NCBI GenBank assembly: GCA_012934845.2
Contig: WNNJ02002532.1
Location: 110,466-174,465, forward strand
Direction: 5' to 3'
From: Pomphorhynchus laevis
Lineage: Eukaryota; Acanthocephala; Palaeacanthocephala; Echinorhynchida; Pomphorhynchidae
DNA length: 64,000 bases
In this document: piece by piece, positions 60,401 to 60,755 of the stretch
How the letters are laid out: every line of letters begins with the position of its first letter
Numbering within the stretch: the stretch's first letter is position 1
Program-made: the position numbers and the translations under genes
Notes under the pieces: model-generated
Seen by the model: the letters and a program-made list of their open reading frames with translations, nothing else
Database searches by the model: none
Told to the model about the DNA's origin: nothing

Positions 60401-60755
60401 TATGTAGAAGGGTATGTGCTTTGATGATTCATTCGTACCTGACCGATGTCTACGTCTAAATTCCATAAGCAACTCGCTTTACTCAGAAACCGTTTTTATT
60501 CATACTGTTACAAGAATATTAAATAACTTTTAATTTTTGTTACGCCAGATATAATTAGAAACAGGTACATAGGACTAGTAAGAACTTTCAGATGTAAGAT
60601 CCTTTAAATAAATTGTAATAGAAGTAATCTAATATGTATGCAATAGTAAATAACAAAATTAAATGACTTCTAATTTTTGTATTAAATCATAGTGATGTCA
60701 GTGTAAACATGATATCAAACGTCGATGTGGCCGGATGCAGTAGACTTAAATACAT
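1378..60755 (+). CDS. Multi-exon secreted or membrane LRR protein gene (exons 1-32, 3' end outside window)
   Basis: Seen: 32 short plus-strand exons, each after a pyrimidine-rich AG and nearly all followed by GTAAGT-like donors (a few are GTATGT, GTGAGT or weaker). Exon 1 gives a Met start and signal peptide. From exon 3 on, nearly every exon encodes one leucine-rich repeat of 15-26 residues close to LxLxxNxIxxIxxxxFxxLxxL. All junctions are phase 2, so the codon split by each intron always encodes Leu, Ile, Met, Val or Phe, the first hydrophobic position of a repeat. The exons sum to 2204 nt, about 734 codons, with no stop. Known: one-repeat-per-exon phase-2 architecture is typical of LGR-type receptor ectodomains and some other extracellular LRR proteins. 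Inference: an extracellular recognition or adhesion protein; the membrane part and LRR C-cap would lie right of the window. Exons 18-22 and 24-26 match the repeat poorly. No upstream gene shares the strand. Confidence 0.85.
3351..3418. repeat. (TA)n microsatellite
   Basis: About 34 uninterrupted TA units in intron 1. Confidence 0.95.
3922..4576 (+). repeat. Direct tandem duplication (3922-4201 and 4219-4576)
   Basis: Two copies of an AT-rich segment sharing AAGCAAAAACGTTAATTGCT and ATAGATAGGTTACTCTCACC. The second copy carries about 75 extra bases. No coding content seen. Confidence 0.85.
4577..6600. other. Intron sequence with no recognised feature
   Basis: AT-rich sequence without open frames, splice-flanked repeat exons or recognisable mobile elements. 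I see nothing specific in it. Confidence 0.4.
6601..6740 (+). repeat. 20-bp minisatellite, seven units
   Basis: Unit close to ACTGACATGAATAATCTGGA, with ACTAACATGA and ACTGACAGGA variants. Alternating variants suggest growth by unequal exchange of a two-unit block. Confidence 0.93.
6882..6917 (+). CDS. LRR gene exon 2 (36 nt)
   Basis: Acceptor TTTATAG, donor GTAAGT. Encodes EYMENVKCLQHL, the second half of a repeat begun in exon 1, so the first repeat is split between two exons. The next intron is only 42 nt. Confidence 0.65.
6960..7031 (+). CDS. LRR gene exon 3
   Basis: Acceptor TTTTTATAG, donor GTAAGT, 72 nt. Encodes LSLPNNNLEEIDADLL followed by VRFPEISYL, a full 24-residue typical LRR with the conserved Asn. 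Confidence 0.85.
7032..7699. other. Intron 3 segment without recognised features
   Basis: AT-rich. A short GAAGTGTTTGTA-type repeat is seen at 7300-7400. Otherwise I see nothing in it. Confidence 0.35.
7700..10095 (-). mobile_element. LINE, Rex1/CR1-like, long but decayed copy
   Basis: Minus-strand pieces occur in the expected order. An endonuclease start with GTWNVISLAGKKPELVEEM lies near 10050-9970. Reverse-transcriptase words include SNDVVLLAACREILQCLQDQ and GMLVSTIKT near 8290-8110, then FNYLGVLLSINGR near 8030 and ANAAM near 7950. The tail near 7850-7700 carries a YGHE(L/I)W-like stretch. Known: the FKYLGV...GRM...RRI..ANAAMRSLY order is typical of animal Rex1/CR1-like LINE RTs. The open frames are interrupted repeatedly, so the copy is inactive. 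The catalytic YADD reads FSND. The clade name is my best match, not proven. Confidence 0.7.
10436..10507 (+). CDS. LRR gene exon 4
   Basis: Acceptor TTTTTAG, donor GTAAGT, 72 nt. Encodes LDLSDNYIEQIHEQTFQL, then NSNLVI. Classic LRR with Phe at the expected consensus place. Confidence 0.88.
11150..12360 (+). mobile_element. LINE ORF1-like remnant with N-terminal Cys-rich domain
   Basis: At 11200-11330 the plus strand encodes CCPCNRQTAVCNGCVCVQNS, continuing with Cys pairs and CPNRER. After a stop near 11390, 11430-11810 encodes an ORF1-like stretch: AAKAINETRIKITKLK (coiled-coil-like), then SARASHLIVRNLPVSESEQQ, reminiscent of the nucleic-acid-binding ORF1 domain of jockey/CR1 LINEs. Downstream to 12360 is CT-rich and degenerate, and no endonuclease or RT follows. 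The Cys-rich part matches the one at 42400-42540 on the other strand, so these may be parts of one family or two elements joined. Broken. Confidence 0.5.
12887..12922 (-). ncRNA. Hammerhead ribozyme-like motif, minus-strand arm
   Basis: Mirror copy in the left arm: CUGAUGA (12922-12916), the same 4-bp stem II, GAAA (12901-12898), stem III ACG/CGU, and U at the cleavage position. Stem I is again not evident. Confidence 0.6.
13048..13083 (+). ncRNA. Hammerhead ribozyme-like motif, plus-strand arm
   Basis: Order is type I: CUGAUGA (13048-13054), stem II GUCA/UGAC (13055-13058 with 13065-13068), GAAA (13069-13072), stem III ACG/CGU (13072-13074 with 13080-13082), then C at the cleavage position (13083). 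All catalytic core bases are present. The bases flanking for stem I do not pair well (A opposite A), so activity is uncertain. Confidence 0.65.
13114..14151. other. Intron 4 segment without recognised genes
   Basis: AT-rich. A 30-nt exon-like stretch (13432-13461, AG on the left, GTAATT on the right, phase-compatible) is too short to call. Nothing else seen. Confidence 0.35.
14152..14238 (+). repeat. Short minisatellite, TAGTTTCATTTCAAACAGA type
   Basis: Four to five imperfect units of about 20 bases before exon 5. Confidence 0.85.
14491..14562 (+). CDS. LRR gene exon 5
   Basis: Acceptor TTGTTTTAG, donor GTAAGA, 72 nt. Encodes IILGHNRIKELHPNQFHGL. The exon and about 150-200 bases of flanking intron are a diverged copy of exon 7, so this is an older exon duplicate. 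Confidence 0.88.
14855..15215 (-). mobile_element. Fragment of the same Rex1/CR1-like LINE
   Basis: Matches 8240-8580 of the long copy (shared words GTAAACAAGGAAC and AAAGAGCTGATCCGTAGTTC). No intact frame. Confidence 0.65.
15350..15985 (-). mobile_element. Fragment of the same Rex1/CR1-like LINE (RT fingers region)
   Basis: Minus strand encodes NFRGINLISQTGKLFGWILE and IVEGQLQEKQCCIRQGPGTT, the RT stretch usually read as NYRGITLLS...QEEQCGFRPGRGTTD. It covers the part between EN and the YADD region. Degenerate; open frames on the plus strand here are antisense shadows. Confidence 0.72.
16325..16630 (-). mobile_element. Rex1/CR1-like LINE fragment (first of three)
   Basis: Minus strand encodes ANAAIRSLYKYVVVKSELSL, the segment just after the RT palm. 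Near-identical copies sit at about 19260-19600 and 21990-22330 in the duplicated units. Confidence 0.72.
17640..17711 (+). CDS. LRR gene exon 6
   Basis: Acceptor CTATTTTAG, donor GTAAGT, 72 nt. Encodes LDLSNNQIEEIHPDQFQDL. Identical copy at 20371. An open frame runs into it from the intron (17401), but the splice signals and repeat register mark the exon. Confidence 0.9.
18806..18877 (+). CDS. LRR gene exon 7
   Basis: Acceptor TTGTTTCAG, donor GTAAGA, 72 nt. Encodes INLGHNRIKELHPNQFHGL, then VQLNA. Paralogue of exon 5 and identical to exon 9. Confidence 0.9.
19260..19600 (-). mobile_element. Rex1/CR1-like LINE fragment (second copy)
   Basis: Same segment as 16325-16630, carried inside the tandem duplication. 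Its left 100 bases differ from the first copy, while the rest is almost identical. Confidence 0.7.
20371..20442 (+). CDS. LRR gene exon 8 (copy of exon 6)
   Basis: Identical to exon 6, lying 2731 bases downstream with its introns. The phase-2 ends keep the duplicated pair in frame. Confidence 0.85.
21537..21608 (+). CDS. LRR gene exon 9 (copy of exon 7)
   Basis: Identical to exon 7, 2731 bases downstream. With exon 8 it adds a two-repeat module if the duplication is real and not an assembly error. Confidence 0.85.
21990..22330 (-). mobile_element. Rex1/CR1-like LINE fragment (third copy)
   Basis: Copy of 19260-19600 in the second unit; one visible difference in the encoded antisense stretch. 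Confidence 0.7.
23136..23658. other. Intron 9 tail
   Basis: Unique AT-rich sequence. It holds two loosely similar blocks near 23160-23230 and 23350-23420, each with TTTAAATTGTTGACAT-like and CACAAAAC words. No gene seen. Confidence 0.4.
23659..23727 (+). CDS. LRR gene exon 10
   Basis: Acceptor TTTGTTTAG, donor GTAAGT, 69 nt. Encodes LLLSNNLIYPSLRNVL, then KNHTLTKL. Follows directly after the partial third duplication unit. Confidence 0.82.
24281..24327 (-). ncRNA. Hammerhead-like motif in type II order (copy 1)
   Basis: GGACC/GGUCC can form a 5-bp stem II; GAAA is followed by stem III ACA/UGU and A at the cleavage position. CUGAUGA is intact. The 15 bases that should form stem I do not pair clearly. 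Confidence 0.5.
24651..24697 (-). ncRNA. Hammerhead-like motif in type II order (copy 2)
   Basis: Same motif as 24281-24327 in the second direct repeat, 370 bases away. Confidence 0.5.
24957..25025 (+). CDS. LRR gene exon 11
   Basis: Acceptor TTTATAG, donor GTAAGG, 69 nt. Encodes LEINNNKIGIIQPGDVSKF. It lies about 260 bases after the retrozyme-like repeat pair. Confidence 0.82.
25539..25875. repeat. Palindromic element related to 12857-13113, with decayed hammerhead cores
   Basis: Inverted arms at 25539-25618 and 25795-25875 share GTTGTTTGT, CGACATATTGT and GGCAAGAAGAA words. An inner inverted repeat GACAGCCAACACAAT lies at 25690-25765. The right arm shares GCATCCAG and CACTAATGAG with the 12.9-kb palindrome. 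About 75 AT-rich bases have been inserted or amplified in the left half. Confidence 0.8.
25799..25822 (+). ncRNA. Degenerate hammerhead core
   Basis: CUAAUGA, stem II GACA/UGUC (25806-25809, 25815-25818), GAAA (25819-25822). The core G5 is A, which should abolish activity. The opposite arm (minus strand, 25614-25608) reads CUGAUCA with G8 replaced by C, so both arms look dead. Confidence 0.5.
25886..27085 (+). repeat. Minisatellite, ~60-bp units ending before exon 12
   Basis: Repeats of ATTTTATCTAATCATTATTG followed by AATAAAAATG and a TTAATTGCAAACT segment. A higher-order block with AAGGTATTAAAATAAATGA recurs three times (26140-26530). Confidence 0.92.
27136..27207 (+). CDS. LRR gene exon 12
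   Basis: Acceptor CATTTTAG, donor GTACGT, 72 nt. Encodes LDFSRNLISRIEENSFIFL. It sits just after a 1.2-kb minisatellite. Confidence 0.85.
27870..28570 (+). repeat. Minisatellite of GATTATAAAATCGAT units
   Basis: Around 28 units of 20-26 bases built on GATTATAAAATCGAT with TTTTAGATTC, TGTAGATAC or TATGGATAC linkers. It lies in the intron before exon 13. Confidence 0.92.
28772..28843 (+). CDS. LRR gene exon 13
   Basis: Acceptor GCTTTTAG, donor GTGAGT, 72 nt. Encodes LDFSRNRLSSLPNFLFVY. Close to exon 12 in its first six residues. Confidence 0.85.
28902..29022 (+). repeat. Three-copy short tandem repeat
   Basis: AATAATTTCAACTTTTCATA followed by an AATTTCTTATTAAT segment, three times, directly left of the RT element remnant. 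Confidence 0.8.
29045..30360 (-). mobile_element. C-terminal part of an RT element with a DVRIFN nuclease-like domain
   Basis: Minus-strand pieces in order: QPKTEMQELTLCNDFFGHV and VRSNLIGSNNV (30354-30055), then GPSSWLSVYSTNDLDTR...EFREE (near 29770-29690). The last piece has FLDVRIFNAFEPSN, then NRKRSKYSREL, FIPIIFSSMGSAGQEAS and LRSKLSIGLCMMTSRCIRGA (29400-29060). Known: the order 'SSWLSVLPL / IRHNxIRD / DVRVFNP / FTPLVFSxTGG / CIRGSR' is found at the C terminus of a large RT family in cnidarians and other invertebrates. The DVR...K stretch is PD-(D/E)XK-like. Broken into several frames; the RT is missing. Confidence 0.65.
30755..30868 (+). CDS. Small ORF with signal peptide and CxxxxCxC, possible orphan LRR N-cap exon
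   Basis: 37 codons: MYISKLTRLSILLIPTSFLL, then YQSAELDCDDPDCKCLT and a stop. The first 24 residues look like a secretion signal, and C-x4-C-x-C resembles the Cys cluster of LRR N-terminal caps. It lies 400 bases before exon 14 on the same strand. The only internal GTAAAT donor would leave phase 1, which does not fit the phase-2 exons. It could be a relic or alternative first exon, a small secreted peptide, or chance. Confidence 0.3.
   Translation: MYISKLTRLSILLIPTSFLLYQSAELDCDDPDCKCLT
30879..31018 (+). repeat. 70-bp tandem duplication
   Basis: Two copies, each with AAACGAAAAGAGTA and a CAGCATCGATG end. Confidence 0.8.
31265..31336 (+). CDS. LRR gene exon 14
   Basis: Acceptor TTCTTTTAG, donor GTATGT, 72 nt. 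Encodes LDLSHNDFYVVRARWFAGL, then TYLTEL. Confidence 0.87.
31397..31468 (+). CDS. LRR gene exon 15
   Basis: Acceptor GACTTTTAG after a 60-nt intron, donor GTACGT, 72 nt. Encodes IIHNNFIAEVDGLIFSTL, preceded by the junction Leu. Confidence 0.85.
31592..32297 (+). mobile_element. Naiad-type Penelope element, 5'-truncated copy
   Basis: Matches the end of the long Naiad (56050-56700). It has the last 85 codons of the RT (frame open to TAA at 31924), then the 3' region with the CTGCTATG/CATAGCAG pairing and the ACGTCTGTTATTTATTAGTC block. It is more diverged than the other two tails: GGCCCC reads GGCCTC and GGGGCC reads AGGGCA. Typical PLE 5' truncation. Confidence 0.88.
31999..32055 (+). ncRNA. 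Diverged pseudoknot in the truncated Naiad copy
   Basis: Helix 2 (CTGCTATG 32006-32013 with CATAGCAG 32048-32055) is unchanged. Helix 1 is reduced to GCCU/GGGC (32000-32003 with 32031-32034) including one G-U pair. Confidence 0.45.
32997..33226. mobile_element. Palindrome with Penelope-type hammerhead arms
   Basis: 84-bp inverted arms (32997-33080, 33143-33226) around 62 bases. Each arm outward reads ACCCTGAAGATGACG...TCGAAATATT, then an (A)TTAGATTTTTCTAAT hairpin and CCTGTTTTC(T)TCGCCTTCTTG. The arrangement resembles inverted pseudo-LTR ends of canonical Penelope-like elements. Sits inside a 12-bp repeat array. Confidence 0.75.
33146..33176 (+). ncRNA. Hammerhead-like core, Penelope type
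   Basis: CUGAAGA (33146-33152), a 3-4-bp stem II with GAC(G)/(U)GUC, GAAA (33173-33176). The partner arm holds the same core on the minus strand with GACG/CGUC fully paired. Stem III may be AUUAGA/UCUAAU. Confidence 0.5.
33931..34359 (+). repeat. Dispersed 429-bp repeat, copy 1
   Basis: Same length and orientation as 38653-39081, with scattered single differences. Contains TTACACCACCGTGAACTGAA and GTCATGTCCAACAAAAATGC. No coding sense; class unknown. Confidence 0.88.
34878..34937 (+). CDS. LRR gene exon 16
   Basis: Acceptor CGAATAG, donor GTAAGT, 60 nt. Encodes LDISSNRIKIANFKSSSL, a short 20-residue repeat. Confidence 0.78.
34988..35050 (+). CDS. LRR gene exon 17
   Basis: Acceptor ATTATTAAG after a 50-nt intron, donor GTATGT, 63 nt. 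Encodes LIISNNTLETVDTRNLLGL. The acceptor has a weak pyrimidine tract, but phase and repeat register both fit. Confidence 0.72.
35223..35250 (-). ncRNA. Hammerhead-like core, Penelope type, minus strand
   Basis: Mirror of 35326-35353: CUGAUGA at 35250-35244, GAUAG/CUAUC stem II, GAAA at 35226-35223. Confidence 0.52.
35326..35353 (+). ncRNA. Hammerhead-like core, Penelope type, plus strand
   Basis: CUGAUGA (35326-35332), U, stem II GAUAG/CUAUC (35334-35338 with 35345-35349), GAAA (35350-35353). Stems I and III are not clear; short stem III hammerheads in retroelements can act as dimers. Confidence 0.55.
35837..35911 (+). CDS. LRR gene exon 18
   Basis: Acceptor TTGTTTAG, donor GTAAGT, 75 nt. 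Encodes LVILGNIAQNNKTITMFQL, a loose repeat. Phase fits on both sides. Confidence 0.68.
36016..36093 (+). CDS. LRR gene exon 19
   Basis: Acceptor TGTTGTAG, donor GTAAAT, 78 nt, open in the required frame. Encodes MCFRDLLFDPRSANEIDL, then PILLHTRE. Spacing of hydrophobics is repeat-like but the core Asn is missing. Confidence 0.55.
36172..36231 (+). CDS. LRR gene exon 20
   Basis: Acceptor GGTTTTTAG, donor GTGAGT, 60 nt, correct phase. Encodes ISQANLHQNTRRSVDVKL. Poor repeat match; supported mostly by splice sites and frame. Confidence 0.5.
36507..36938 (-). pseudogene. Unrecognised decayed coding-like segment
   Basis: Two minus-strand frames abut (36938-36732 and 36698-36507), with words PVCDIFGLQCKEELLIVKV and CKGTMKCSGLFCGFDMSKD. 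The plus strand is also open over part of it (36607-36822), so the true strand is unsure. I do not recognise the family. It could be a mobile-element or host-gene relic in intron 20. Confidence 0.3.
37170..37290. repeat. Short imperfect inverted repeat
   Basis: AAAATCAAAAAGGGGG near 37185-37207 pairs with CCCCTTTTTGATTTT near 37260-37275. The loop is about 55 bases. Possibly a small fold-back element. Confidence 0.6.
37689..37748 (+). CDS. LRR gene exon 21
   Basis: Acceptor TTTATTTAG, donor GTGAGT, 60 nt. Encodes LDISRSSFSIEIGLNMI; begins like a repeat (LDIS) but has Ser where Asn is usual. Confidence 0.62.
38507..38578 (+). CDS. LRR gene exon 22
   Basis: Acceptor CGTATTCAG, donor GTAAGT, 72 nt, correct phase. 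Encodes LNASGCGWETLKFKKLQL, followed by VSDIAI. Diverged repeat with a CxW motif, possibly an irregular repeat or spacer. Confidence 0.6.
38653..39081 (+). repeat. Dispersed 429-bp repeat, copy 2
   Basis: Second copy of 33931-34359, in intron 22. The short frames here are shadows. Confidence 0.88.
40070..40135 (+). CDS. LRR gene exon 23
   Basis: Acceptor GCATTTTAG, donor GTAAGT, 66 nt. Encodes MDLSNNPLGVFKLEYSL, then PHLRIL: a clear repeat that restores the LDLSNN pattern. Confidence 0.87.
40423..42545 (-). mobile_element. RT element of the DVR/Cys-rich class, internally deleted
   Basis: Minus strand in order: Cys-rich start CCGCNNPSAKCKGCRCAKAG, then CANC..CNNR (42520-42400). A 161-codon frame with FKNAARLLKSKGQTSGILD follows (42132-41647), then ITHDDVIAACKKTQGSKGPS and GMDANIWRDLLA (41640-41404). 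LIPLDKCPGIVPIGIGEV lies near 41400-41330, HALSYQVCGILFIQHNTIRD near 40900-40830, and NRKRAKYAERVAKIECSGFH with PLVFSALGS (40608-40423) ends it. The RT palm is almost absent. Same family as 29045-30360 by its C terminus. Broken. Confidence 0.68.
42720..44090 (+). mobile_element. LINE fragment, jockey/CR1-like RT, plus strand
   Basis: Encodes VFVDFTKAFDGVNRHLLLEK (42922-42985, RT palm start), then KFRRGGSLARFDKL and FVNSYKYLGVHLTSAWSFLL (43330-43445). A C-terminal Cys-His stretch CCRCKFCNIQCPPISHLFSC lies near 43955-44010. Frames shift several times and the YADD box reads poorly near 43210. It sits head-to-head with the minus-strand RT element to its left. Confidence 0.6.
44372..44446 (+). CDS. 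LRR gene exon 24
   Basis: Acceptor CGATTTTAG, donor GTAAGT, 75 nt. Encodes LILDNNLINVSILKAMDS, then DEEPRIHV. The first half is a good repeat; the acidic stretch DSDEE is unusual. Confidence 0.75.
45180..46785 (-). mobile_element. RTE-clade LINE, 5'-truncated
   Basis: Minus-strand RT reads almost continuously: MKMKPGKANGPDDVAVDFWK near 46570-46510, NYRPIRLLSYTMRILERVLD near 46370-46310, NVAFLDCERAFDRVPHELLW near 46180-46120. Next come VGVHQGFALSPLLFAIVMDV near 46000-45940, LHADDVMLVSKDTHDLEQKV near 45910-45850, and NAFKYLGSVIFSTAG near 45720-45680. The C-terminal stretch LDVWEKLAKTILVTKHPRAI is near 45490-45430. Known: this wording is typical of RTE elements abundant in nematodes and other invertebrates. 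YADD reads HADD. The endonuclease is missing and a few breaks are visible, so the copy is dead. The 298-codon plus-strand frame at 45243-46139 is its antisense. Confidence 0.85.
46786..47011. other. Short AT-rich intron end
   Basis: Sequence between the RTE fragment and exon 25; nothing recognised. Confidence 0.3.
47012..47077 (+). CDS. LRR gene exon 25
   Basis: Acceptor TACTTTAG, donor GTAATG, 66 nt, correct phase. Encodes VSAKNVFRTLDQIGVLL, then DSTTSL. Loose repeat. Confidence 0.6.
47312..47398 (+). repeat. Two-copy 42-bp tandem repeat
   Basis: CAATTGTATAAACTC(A/G)ACAAAAACTTTGATTTGA repeated, with a partial third start. Confidence 0.85.
47975..48323 (+). repeat. Direct duplication (47975-48092 and 48205-48323)
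   Basis: Copies share CTTCACATGAAACAGATATA, ACACTATTCGAACTTGTTTC and AAAACCATGTAGTT. They flank about 110 unique bases in intron 25. Confidence 0.85.
48424..48468 (+). CDS. LRR gene exon 26 (45 nt)
   Basis: Acceptor ATTATAG, donor GTAAGT. Encodes FKLPNFDAPESKLMLL. The shortest repeat-like exon after exon 2; phase fits. Confidence 0.58.
49759..49827 (+). CDS. LRR gene exon 27
   Basis: Acceptor GATTTCTAG, donor GTAAGT, 69 nt. Encodes LDLSYCQFETIDEGAFSGQ, then HLINL. Good repeat with Cys in place of the consensus Asn. Confidence 0.85.
49828..51060. other. Intron 27 left part, no recognised feature
   Basis: AT-rich; no coding or repeat structure that I can name. Confidence 0.35.
51060..51450. 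other. GC-richer island of unknown origin with a hairpin
   Basis: Composition rises clearly against its surroundings. GCCGGAGTA (51339-51347) pairs with TACTCCGGC (51373-51381). Frames are open on both strands (51149-51397 minus, 51230-51469 plus) but match nothing I know. Probably a mobile-element fragment. Confidence 0.35.
51727..51798 (+). CDS. LRR gene exon 28
   Basis: Acceptor TTTATTTAG, donor GTAATA, 72 nt. Encodes LYLHHNRLHYIHDKAFAYN, a good repeat. Confidence 0.84.
51846..51917 (+). CDS. LRR gene exon 29
   Basis: Acceptor TTACTTAG after a 47-nt intron, donor GTATGT, 72 nt. Encodes IDFSNNDLTDQALEALRNL. The Naiad element lies in the following intron. Confidence 0.84.
52555..53288 (+). 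repeat. 5' pseudo-LTR of the Naiad element
   Basis: Duplicate of the element's own 3' end (56077-56768): the last ~90 RT codons, the pseudoknot region and the conserved tail ending GACCTCTGT. It lies directly upstream of the long copy in the same orientation, as in Penelope-like tandem insertions. The two ends differ mainly by an AT-rich length difference near 53080-53150, so the pair is young. Confidence 0.88.
52928..52984 (+). ncRNA. H-type pseudoknot in the 5' pseudo-LTR
   Basis: Same interleaved helices as in the 3' region: GGCCCC 52928-52933 with GGGGCC 52959-52964; CTGCTATG 52935-52942 with CATAGCAG 52977-52984. Confidence 0.62.
53473..53533 (+). promoter_or_regulatory. tRNA-like Pol III promoter boxes in the Naiad leader
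   Basis: TAGCTAGGTCG (53473-53483) fits the A-box consensus TRGYNNARNNG at 10 of 11 positions. GTTCCAGCC (53525-53533) fits the B-box GWTCRANNC at 8 of 9. Spacing is 52 bases. The GTAGCGCG run also resembles a tRNA D-arm. Inference only. Confidence 0.4.
53508..53627 (+). ncRNA. Strongly folded Naiad leader RNA
   Basis: Hairpins in series: AGATCT twice (53508-53523); GGGCATCC with GGAT-G-GCCC (53551-53558, 53576-53584); GTTTAGT/ACTAAAC (53592-53598, 53607-53613); GGTG-GCGA-CACC with a GNRA loop (53616-53627). The GC content is far above the rest of the element, which suggests selection on RNA structure. Confidence 0.5.
53665..55131 (+). CDS. Naiad ORF, nuclease part: GIY-YIG endonuclease, CxC linker, RT start
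   Basis: 488 codons. Residues 22-30 hold CNRKNCIVC. C56-N-C58 and C69-T-C71 flank VVYLIQ (the GIY position, 63-68), and QYIGKT (YIG) is at 74-79. TRFRQH (85-90) supplies the catalytic Arg and conserved His, LEKEDFWIKTLNSMYPLGLN (137-156) the Glu and Trp-Asn end of the domain. ECNCKSLSF with C351-N-C353 is the CxC linker motif typical of Naiads. The frame ends in DKASNNFV..., a conserved PLE RT start, and the RT continues in the overlapping frame at 55079, so this copy has one frame break there. The Met at 53665 may not be the true start. Acts as the nicking enzyme for insertion. Confidence 0.85.
   Translation: MYSTILKKYVSTNDFNFRSFKCNRKNCIVCDVINNNNCIVSNTTNKCFSLNINNNCNCNTAGVVYLIQCTCGLQYIGKTYQMLKTRFRQHIYNIQHNSQTIFHKHMRLIGHDIKNCKLFILEHIIEENISILNQKLLEKEDFWIKTLNSMYPLGLNEVVQGIGRSSIIHNKQLYYNNPVKRKPRSHGDKRNRKNRVKNIKKDMYINEQLEILKQLLSDNKLKDLYVNIRSFSKDIICSINQKLINDYDRLSCIIDSYCNTKYYNRTINVNNNNRKYTLTINFINKCIDNINIAGLLNNSKSKEIIGSDLSKYIPKIRYKLLPLLGRKICNYNKELKSICNDNIRNIMETECNCKSLSFDKINEHICTHNLELIENCELRKLLSKGYKYRLNNNNDKNKIYSSLYNNLNDYFSKLINSESSNISKIKIWKDYIFDKIKNKMKITNNYKRKDKINKDMYKELTKLKDNYIITTIDKASNNFVLHMQKALL
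55079..56380 (+). CDS. Naiad ORF, reverse transcriptase part
   Basis: 433 codons in the frame overlapping the nuclease part. ILYWNPKLHKNPIKPRFICS is the RT1/2 region. TYDFSTLYTNLDL has the first catalytic Asp at residue 153. The stretch up to about 245 is long enough to hold the insertion-in-fingers domain reported for N-terminal-EN PLEs. GVPMGGNSSPIIADLF is motif B, RYIDDICVF (Tyr280, Asp282, Asp283) the catalytic box, GVYLDMNIKL motif D/E. The thumb ends with KLLSGKFLWMDNK. All RT catalytic residues are present. PLE RTs are sister to telomerase RT. Confidence 0.88.
   Translation: MIKLVITLFFICKKLYYDILMKEVNSNDLNVNPTYERSDLNLETIITSPHSIMDKKGIKVVTDNKTIPILYWNPKLHKNPIKPRFICSAFKCTLKPFSVYMNKILKVIKAHFKKYCKVIEINTGIKHYFSINSTKEFLEQTKGINFQNINTYDFSTLYTNLDLVDIKEALVKLINLIFGKRYTYICYNNYNAYLTKIKPSNKYKYMDKIELIESLNILINQNYLKVGTSIFRQVKGVPMGGNSSPIIADLFLSFIEYEFVHNCVKTKSKQYKYMKYMFRYIDDICVFNSNNFYSISEHIYPESLILNKTNINDKEGVYLDMNIKLTLTKTTINLYRKDDIFKFTRNIFLHEHSCIPYNIKYNTLNNEILRIATICNDIGFLQNHLNNLIDTYFKLGYYKNNIKQKIVKYINQHNNIKNKFKLLSGKFLWMDNK
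56448..56504 (+). ncRNA. H-type pseudoknot in the Naiad 3' region
   Basis: GGCCCC (56448-56453) pairs with GGGGCC (56479-56484), and CTGCTATG (56455-56462) with CATAGCAG (56497-56504): interleaved helices of 6 and 8 bp. Present identically in the 5' pseudo-LTR. Confidence 0.65.
56769..57299. other. Intron 29 right part
   Basis: Two exon-like openings follow good acceptors (56881 and 57015; the second reads ELKLGICMNLTKICLFENII), but neither has a convincing donor. They may be decayed LRR exons. Confidence 0.35.
57300..57365 (+). CDS. LRR gene exon 30
   Basis: Acceptor ATAACTAG, donor GTAAGT, 66 nt. Encodes LDLSFNKLTTFTNFTLI, then AHLKSL. Confidence 0.85.
57366..58362. other. Intron 30 left part
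   Basis: AT-rich sequence with no coding or repeat structure that I recognise. Confidence 0.35.
58363..58623. repeat. Palindrome with an internal 33-bp tandem repeat
   Basis: Arms 58363-58443 and 58541-58623 share TGATACAGCAGGATGCTA, ACAGGTATTGTT and TAATCAGCCTGG in inverse orientation. Between them a 33-bp unit (GGGTATCAGCCTGGGTTGAT...) repeats. GTGGGTC/GACCCAC forms a hairpin at 58527-58552. A related single arm lies at 62721-62795. Confidence 0.85.
58624..59620. other. Intron 30 right part
   Basis: Very AT-rich, with TATATTAAT-type runs. The 93-codon frame at 58923-59204 has no recognisable domain and is probably chance. Confidence 0.35.
59621..59683 (+). CDS. LRR gene exon 31
   Basis: Acceptor ATGTGTATAG, donor GTAAGT, 63 nt. 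Encodes LILSNNELTQFSLPKDNNL, then EVL. Confidence 0.84.
60693..60755 (+). CDS. LRR gene exon 32 (last recognised)
   Basis: Acceptor AAATCATAG, donor GTAAGT, 63 nt. Encodes LDVSVNMISNVDVAGCSRL. It ends with a strong donor, so at least one more exon must follow. I could not find it before 64000. Confidence 0.78.
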
